Of a stretch of DNA of 23,990 nt, positions 19,474 through 23,990 are shown in pieces. The stretch is from a virus. The first letter of the stretch is position 1. Every line of letters begins with the position of its first letter. The notes under the pieces are model-generated. The model was given only the letters and a program-made list of their open reading frames with translations, had not been told where the DNA came from and did no database searches. Position numbers and translations under genes: made by a program. The stretch covers positions 1 through 23,990 of the IMG/VR virus record IMGVR_UViG_3300032323_000502; one strand, 5' to 3'.

Positions 19474-19578
19474 TTATTCACTTTCAGATGGTAATGTATT
19501 ACATTCTTTACAGTCTTCGTCTTTGCGGTTAAGTGCACCACAAACTTTACATTCTTTAAGGTTAATCTCTACGTGCAT
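19474..19578 (-). CDS. 34-residue zinc-knuckle mini-protein
   Basis: Starts M-H-V-E-I-N-L and has two C-x-x-C pairs (C-K-V-C-G, then C-K-E-C), enough for one zinc site. Its start lies 17 bp inside the end of the upstream gene and its stop is 2 bp before the next ATG, consistent with an operon gene. No function is assigned. The ribosome site is weak. Confidence 0.55.
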   Translation of the reverse strand: MHVEINLKECKVCGALNRKDEDCKECNTLPSESE

Positions 19579-19837
19579 CACTTTGCTCTGCTCTTGCGAT
19601 TCTATCTAAATCAGGTGGAATCCCTAAAGCATGTGACACCTTTGTATCAATACGAATGACGTCATGATTCATGGCTGCTACTCGTTTGTCGAGTGCCATG
19701 ATGATACCCTTGATGGAGTTAACAGAACCTGTAACACCAGCAAGGATGAACTTTAGGGTAAGAAATACGAAATACCCACCAGCAATGGCTGCTGCAATGG
19801 GGAAGCCTAATTCGGCTACGAGTTTGAAAAACTCCAT
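19562..19837 (-). CDS. Single-TM protein with short coiled coil
   Basis: 91 residues with M-E-F-F-K-L-V-A-E-L-G-F-P-I-A-A-A, a hydrophobic helix (about 10-34), then a coiled coil (I-I-M-A-L-D-K-R-V-A-A-M) and a charged tail. It is built like the protein at 19136. The N-terminal topology resembles small phage holins or tether proteins, but no function is known. Confidence 0.62.
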   Translation of the reverse strand: MEFFKLVAELGFPIAAAIAGGYFVFLTLKFILAGVTGSVNSIKGIIMALDKRVAAMNHDVIRIDTKVSHALGIPPDLDRIARAEQSDARRD

Positions 19838-19898
19838 CTTAGATCCACTTTATTATAGTTGTTTTTTGGATTATACAACTATTTAGGACAAGCGGATC

Positions 19899-20990
19899 TT
19901 ACGGAGTGATTCTTCTACCTGCCGAGTCGTATTCGACACCTTTAGTGTGTTGTAGGTTATCAACCTCTTGCACTATGGTATCGGCAGGAACTACCTCAAC
20001 TTTAGCATCATCTTGTACTTTCACATCTTCTTTATGAAAGAATTTGTGGATTATAGACTTAGCCTCATCTGGTAGTGGATCTTGCTTCTTAAATAACTGC
20101 TCAGACCAAGAACTAACTTTCGCTGGTTCATCTGGTTCTTCTTTCAACTCTTCCAAAGAAGGTTTTTCATCTACATCTACAACCCAAGCATCTGGCTTGT
20201 CTGTTTGATTTTCTTTATCTTCTTTGTCTTTACGCATCTGCCAGTTGGCAGCGATAAGCATGAGAACGGCTAGTGGGTCAAACACTAGCACAATCATCAT
20301 GATAACGATTCTTACTGCTTTTTCGAGGACTTCTTCGTTGGCGCTGTCTTCGTAGATGAGCGCAGCGATGTACTTGATGGGTCCAACTTCAGCTTCGACT
20401 TTTCGGACTTCTGAGGCGATTGGGGCACGCTCTTCGTTGAGTTTTGCGATCTTGGCTTGCGTGGTGCCGATTTCTTGGAGGATTCTGGCTCTGTCTTTTT
20501 GCTGAGATCTACGGATGGCAATACTTCGTTCGACTCCACTGGTTCCACTATTGGCGCCAGTGCTGGTGCCACTTCTGGAGATGGTTTCGTTAACTTGCGA
20601 ATCCAGTTGATTAAGTTCTGCACGATTTGCATTTAGGTTTTCCTTTTCTGTTTTGATTTTTTCGTCGATGAGTGATAGCTTGGCTGCTACATCACCAGTT
20701 GGAACTGCTTGATCCAAGTGTGCCTTAGACAAGTACCCAAAGATACCCATGGATGTTAACAGCATCAGTACGACTAGCGCAATGCTGAAGTAAACCATCA
20801 TTAGCTTTGGGATTTGTTTCCAAGAGCGATAGAGCCATGAAGCCACTACCAACTTTGAAACCTCTAACAATGACCCCATGATAAAAATAGGAGTGGCTGC
20901 AGCTGCGAAGATAGCAACCAAACCCATGATTGAGTAATAAGCAGCGATTGCTGATAACCCAAATGCTGTTGCGAATAATAAGTACGTCAT
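19899..20990 (-). CDS. Large phage membrane protein with coiled coil
   Basis: 363 residues. Membrane helices at about 5-24, 28-48 and 63-86 (T-S-M-G-I-F-G-Y-L-S-K follows), a soluble coiled-coil domain (105-210, rich in Glu, Lys, Arg), a fourth helix (about 227-249) and an acidic tail with Pro (255-363). I recall similar proteins in aquatic T4-like phages; no function is assigned. It starts ATGA-overlapping the GIY-YIG-like gene. The sequence around 20312-20632 also reads as an open frame in another phase, but codon context favours this one. Confidence 0.72.
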   Translation of the reverse strand: MTYLLFATAFGLSAIAAYYSIMGLVAIFAAAATPIFIMGSLLEVSKLVVASWLYRSWKQIPKLMMVYFSIALVVLMLLTSMGIFGYLSKAHLDQAVPTGDVAAKLSLIDEKIKTEKENLNANRAELNQLDSQVNETISRSGTSTGANSGTSGVERSIAIRRSQQKDRARILQEIGTTQAKIAKLNEERAPIASEVRKVEAEVGPIKYIAALIYEDSANEEVLEKAVRIVIMMIVLVFDPLAVLMLIAANWQMRKDKEDKENQTDKPDAWVVDVDEKPSLEELKEEPDEPAKVSSWSEQLFKKQDPLPDEAKSIIHKFFHKEDVKVQDDAKVEVVPADTIVQEVDNLQHTKGVEYDSAGRRITP

Positions 20991-21412
20991 ATTTTCCCTT
21001 TAATGTGAGAGCCATGAACCCTCACGGAGATTTGTCCATTATAAAAGTCGTCGCTCTCTAAAACTCTTCTTGTAAACTGCTCACGTGCTTCAATGTATGA
21101 GCACTCAGCTTTTGATTTACAGAAGAACAGAATCTCTCTGGTAAAGTTTTCCTTACCGAGCAATTCGATGTCTTTGTTTAGTTCAATAGATGAACCATAG
21201 TACTCCATCCAATCAGAGTCAATCTTTGACTTGATCTTCTTTTTCTTTTTAGTTCCATTCTTCAAAGTTACAGTCTTGATGGACGTCTTTGAAAACTTGG
21301 CTAACTTCTTACCAATGTACATGCGACTGTTGGCTTTGTTCGTAATCAAATAAACAAAGCCAACACAATCGTCTGGTAAGGATTCAACAATCTCGTTTTC
21401 GTATAACCACAT
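20987..21412 (-). CDS. GIY-YIG-like nuclease
   Basis: 141 residues. The N-terminus carries V-G-F-V-Y-L-I-T-N followed by R-M-Y-I-G-K-K, the GIY-YIG pattern with V-Y-L and Y-I-G. A Lys-rich insert K-K-K-K-K-I-K-S follows, then W-x-E-Y-Y-G-S-S and a conserved E-A-R-E-Q-F near the end that could supply the metal-binding Glu. It could be a phage DNA nuclease (homing or host-DNA type). First gene of the long block, 30 bp after a hairpin. Confidence 0.65.
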   Translation of the reverse strand: MWLYENEIVESLPDDCVGFVYLITNKANSRMYIGKKLAKFSKTSIKTVTLKNGTKKKKKIKSKIDSDWMEYYGSSIELNKDIELLGKENFTREILFFCKSKAECSYIEAREQFTRRVLESDDFYNGQISVRVHGSHIKGKI

Positions 21413-21426
21413 GAAGAAGATAAAGA

Positions 21427-21444
21427 TAGTAGTAGAACTACTAT
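21427..21444 (-). terminator. Weak hairpin after the zinc-ribbon gene
   Basis: ATAGTAGT/ACTACTAT stem with a 2-3-nt loop lies between the zinc-ribbon gene and the GIY-YIG-like gene. The minus-strand tail CTTTATC is only partly T-rich, so termination is likely partial. Confidence 0.35.
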
Positions 21445-21591
21445 TTATTCTTCCTCGGTGTAGTCATCCTCTTCGTAGATGTCGGCTGAACAAACTGGAC
21501 AGTACACAATGTCTTCCAGTCTTTCTTCAGACTTCAATATAATCTTACCACGTGCGCCACATTCTTCGCACTCAAAAATCTTAGTTGCCAT
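21445..21591 (-). CDS. Small zinc-ribbon protein
   Basis: 48 residues with C-E-E-C near residue 8 and C-P-V-C near residue 34, the two knuckles of a zinc ribbon, then an acidic tail (Y-E-E-D-D-Y-T-E-E-E). The ATG overlaps the nrdB stop (TAATG). Partner and function unknown; small ribbons of this type often bind nucleic acid or polymerases. Confidence 0.65.
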   Translation of the reverse strand: MATKIFECEECGARGKIILKSEERLEDIVYCPVCSADIYEEDDYTEEE

Positions 21592-22580
21592 TACGCTGCC
21601 TTCCCCCAAACATCATCCCAAGAACCAGCCAGTGCACCTTTAGCATAATCAGTAACTCGGTTCTCGAAGAAGTTACCATGGACTGGTGCGTTGATCATTT
21701 CTTCGACCCATGGCAGAGGGTTCTTCTTAACTTTGAAGATACCTTTCATACCAAGACCAATCAATCGGCGATCAGCGATATAACGAATATAGGTTTTTAC
21801 ATCTTCAGCTTTTAGATCACGCATGTCACCTGACTGGAATGCCAAGTCAATAAACTTATCTTCAAGTTCAACCATCTTCTCAGCGATACTGTAAATGCGA
21901 CCTTTGAGTTCGTCATTCCAGATCTCTGGGTTTTCTTTAACATATTCCTTGAACAACTTCATCATGTTCTCAGCGTGCATTGTCTCATCAACAATAGACC
22001 AAGTAACAATCTGTCCCATACCCTTCATGAGACCATGACGTGGGAAGTTCAATAGCATAATGAATGACGAGAACAACTGCATACCTTCAGTGAATGCTGA
22101 GAACACGGCAATGTGTTCAGCAGTTGAAGCGATAGTTCCATTGCGGCTAGAGATATCCAAAACATAGTCATGCTTGTCTTTCATCTCTTGGTACTCTAAG
22201 AACTGATTGTATGTGCTGTCTGGCAGACCCAGAGTTTCAATCAGGTGAGAGTATGCAGCAACGTGCAAGGCTTCACGAGCAGCAAAGCCAAGAAGCATCA
22301 TACGAACTTCTGGTTGCTTGAAGTATGGTAGGTAGTTGTTAACATAACCACCAGCAACGTCAATGTCGCCTTGTGTAAAGAAACGGAAGATGTTTGTTAG
22401 GAATGCTTTTTCTTCCTTGGTCAAAGACTTCTTCCACTGTTTAACGTCTTCCATCATTGGCACTTCTGTGTGAAGCCAATGCGCTTGTTCATGTTTCAAC
22501 CACGCATCATATGCCCATGGGTAGTTGAATGGTTTGAAATATGTACGGTCATCCGTAAGTCTACTTGCTTTTTTAATCAT
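21591..22580 (-). CDS. nrdB: Ribonucleotide reductase class Ia beta subunit
   Basis: 329 residues. Diiron ligands in order: D72, E103, H106, E165, E199 and H202. The radical Tyr is at Y110, four residues after H106 as in E. coli (Y122). NrdB supplies the tyrosyl radical to NrdA for making dNTPs in the cytoplasm. Length is close to the usual 340-390 for phage proteins. It lies 2 bp after the 63-residue gene, which separates it from nrdA. Confidence 0.95.
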   Translation of the reverse strand: MIKKASRLTDDRTYFKPFNYPWAYDAWLKHEQAHWLHTEVPMMEDVKQWKKSLTKEEKAFLTNIFRFFTQGDIDVAGGYVNNYLPYFKQPEVRMMLLGFAAREALHVAAYSHLIETLGLPDSTYNQFLEYQEMKDKHDYVLDISSRNGTIASTAEHIAVFSAFTEGMQLFSSFIMLLNFPRHGLMKGMGQIVTWSIVDETMHAENMMKLFKEYVKENPEIWNDELKGRIYSIAEKMVELEDKFIDLAFQSGDMRDLKAEDVKTYIRYIADRRLIGLGMKGIFKVKKNPLPWVEEMINAPVHGNFFENRVTDYAKGALAGSWDDVWGKAA

Positions 22581-22582
22581 TC

Positions 22583-22774
22583 TTATTCCTTATCCAATAC
22601 TAATTCTATCATGTTATCTTTAATATAAACACCCACAACCTCACGGTAACCATCATCAGTACTCACAACAACTTTGATTATACTTTTCGATTTAGGCAAC
22701 TCTCCACTATGTTTCGGGTAGAGTGCTGCCCAATATTTCTGGATCTTACCAGCGATGTCGTAGGCATCCATCAT
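22583..22774 (-). CDS. Hypothetical protein between nrdA and nrdB
   Basis: 63 residues, M-M-D-A-Y-D-I-A-G-K-I-Q-K-Y-W, a helix then two beta strands (I-I-K-V-V-V-S-T-D-D-G-Y and M-I-E-L-V-L). Family not recognised. It is spaced 0-2 bp from both nrdA and nrdB, so it is part of the same operon and may act with the reductase. Confidence 0.6.
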   Translation of the reverse strand: MMDAYDIAGKIQKYWAALYPKHSGELPKSKSIIKVVVSTDDGYREVVGVYIKDNMIELVLDKE

Positions 22775-23990
22775 TTATCCTTCACATGCTAGACAAACAG
22801 ATTCATCTCCAGTCATGGCAGACAAGTCGATCTCTTTAATCACTTCACGTTCAATACGTTTAGCAACTTTGTCTGCTTTTGCGATCTTATCAGAACGGCA
22901 GTAGTACATTGTCTTCAACTTCATCTTCCAAGCCATAAAGTGAACCGCATGGATGTATTTGATGTGAGAATCTGGACGGAAGAACACATTCAAGGACTGA
23001 GCCTGATCAATGTATTCTTGACGATCTGCAGCATGCTGAATAACCCAACGCTGGTCAATTTCCATACCAGTCTTAAACACATCCTTATTCCAGTCATCCA
23101 TCCAATCCAAGTGCTGAACAGAACCATCGTTGGCGATAACAGAACGCCACACATCATCAGCCCATCCTTCGTTGTGCTTCTTGGCTTCTTCCTGAATGAT
23201 TGCGTCAAGGAACTTGTTCTTGTTCAGGTGAGAACCCGATAGAGTGTCTTGGCGATAAGCATTGGCGCGATAAGGTTCAATGCTAGGACTAGTATTGCCC
23301 ATGAGAATGGAAGAAGAAGCATTGGGAGCAATAGCCATAAGATGACTAAAGCGATTCCCAGTACCCTTAGCGTCAGGTGCTTCACCTCGTTCCAATCCCA
23401 ATGCCTGATTAGCTTCATCCAACTTTCCTCTCACTGTTGCGAAAATAGCTTTGTTCAAACCAACTGCCATAGATGATTCCCATGGCAAACCTTTCTTTTG
23501 TAGCAATGCATGCCATCCCAACGCACCGATACCAATTGAACGCTCGTTCATTGCTGAATACTTAGCACGTTTAATTTCTTTCGGTGCATTCTGAATAAAG
23601 TATTCAAGGACATTATCTAGCATTTCTGCAATGTCACGCAAGAAGGTTGGGTGGTCTTTCCACTCATCGTAGTACTCTAAGTTAAGAGAAGACAAGCAGC
23701 AAACAGCAGTACGCTTTTCGTTTGTTGGCAAAATAATCTCTGAGCAAAGATTTGATTGGTGAACCTTCAAACCTTTTTCTTTTAGCCAGTGTGGCAACTT
23801 ACGGTTTGACTCATCGATGAAGTGGATGTATGGCTCACCAGTTTGCATACGCATCTCAAGGATACGTTGCCAAAGTTCTTTTGCTGACACAGTCTCACGG
23901 ATCTCGTTTGACTTTGGATCAATCAAGTCCCAAGAATCATCTGCATCTGGATCAAGCATGCATCGTTCAACAATTTCCATGAACGCATCA
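22775..23990 (-). CDS. nrdA: Ribonucleotide reductase class Ia alpha subunit, 3' part
   Basis: About 404 C-terminal residues; the gene continues past base 23990. Visible active-site parts are S-N-L-C-S-E (radical Cys with Asn and Glu), the second active-site Cys in A-V-C-C-L-S-S-L-N-L-E, the radical-path pair Y-Y (T-M-Y-Y-C-R-S) and the C-terminal redox pair C-L-A-C-E-G. It reduces ribonucleotides with NrdB. The ATG at 23980 is internal, not the true start. Confidence 0.95.
   Translation of the reverse strand, partial: DAFMEIVERCMLDPDADDSWDLIDPKSNEIRETVSAKELWQRILEMRMQTGEPYIHFIDESNRKLPHWLKEKGLKVHQSNLCSEIILPTNEKRTAVCCLSSLNLEYYDEWKDHPTFLRDIAEMLDNVLEYFIQNAPKEIKRAKYSAMNERSIGIGALGWHALLQKKGLPWESSMAVGLNKAIFATVRGKLDEANQALGLERGEAPDAKGTGNRFSHLMAIAPNASSSILMGNTSPSIEPYRANAYRQDTLSGSHLNKNKFLDAIIQEEAKKHNEGWADDVWRSVIANDGSVQHLDWMDDWNKDVFKTGMEIDQRWVIQHAADRQEYIDQAQSLNVFFRPDSHIKYIHAVHFMAWKMKLKTMYYCRSDKIAKADKVAKRIEREVIKEIDLSAMTGDESVCLACEG

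Noticed and set aside
19850-19880. Possible terminator or promoter near TATAAT at 19.86 kb
   Set aside because: The TAGTTGT/ACAACTA stem has no T-run, and no acceptable -35 box lies 16-18 nt from the TATAAT.
20312-20632. 106-codon minus-strand frame inside the large membrane protein gene
   Set aside because: The Pro/Lys/Ser-rich composition is typical of a shifted read of the coiled-coil region. The host frame has helices, coiled coil and continuous coding.

Overview
The window is a piece of a T4-like tailed phage (Caudoviricetes myovirus) genome with moderate GC. The evidence is a T4-type RNase H next to a DsbA-like late-transcription protein, class Ia ribonucleotide reductase nrdA/nrdB, dCMP deaminase, small phage membrane proteins, a holin, and a very dense tRNA array. 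All supported genes lie on the minus strand, so transcription runs from high to low coordinates. Several small proteins resemble those of aquatic T4-like phages (cyanophages, pelagimyophages); the host cannot be named from this sequence.

Layout in order of transcription. (1) 24.0-21.4 kb: 3' part of nrdA, a 63-aa protein, nrdB and a zinc-ribbon protein. (2) 21.4-19.1 kb: GIY-YIG-like nuclease, a large membrane/coiled-coil protein, two related single-TM proteins and a 34-aa zinc-knuckle protein. (3) 19.2-13.1 kb: a curli (type VIII secretion)-like locus of csgF, csgG, a secreted curlin-repeat protein, a FecR-domain exported protein, a discoidin-curlin fusion and a CHASE2 adenylate cyclase. (4) 13.1-11.9 kb: three small membrane proteins including a holin, closed by a strong terminator. 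(5) 11.8-7.1 kb: small phage genes, MazG-like protein, WYL_2/DUF2693-like protein, DsbA-like protein, a 377-aa phage protein, RNase H and a 156-aa protein. (6) 7.0-5.3 kb: Api92/YubB-like protein, dCMP deaminase, diiron rubrerythrin domain and a separately encoded rubredoxin. (7) 4.8-0 kb: about 31 recognisable tRNA genes around one metallophosphoesterase gene, plus several tRNA-like oddities, among them a gene whose T-arm/CCA half precedes its D-arm half.

How it may work together: the nucleotide-metabolism and replication genes support phage DNA synthesis, and the tRNAs support translation. The curli-like block carries its own outer-membrane channel (CsgG), accessory factor (CsgF) and exported repeat proteins, followed by a cAMP-type signalling enzyme and the lysis-type genes, with stop/start overlaps throughout. 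A cell-surface or virion-surface function is plausible but unproven. A family of near-identical sigma70-type promoters (TTGACT, 17-nt spacer, TATAAT) sits upstream of several units. No CRISPR, rRNA or insertion sequence was seen.
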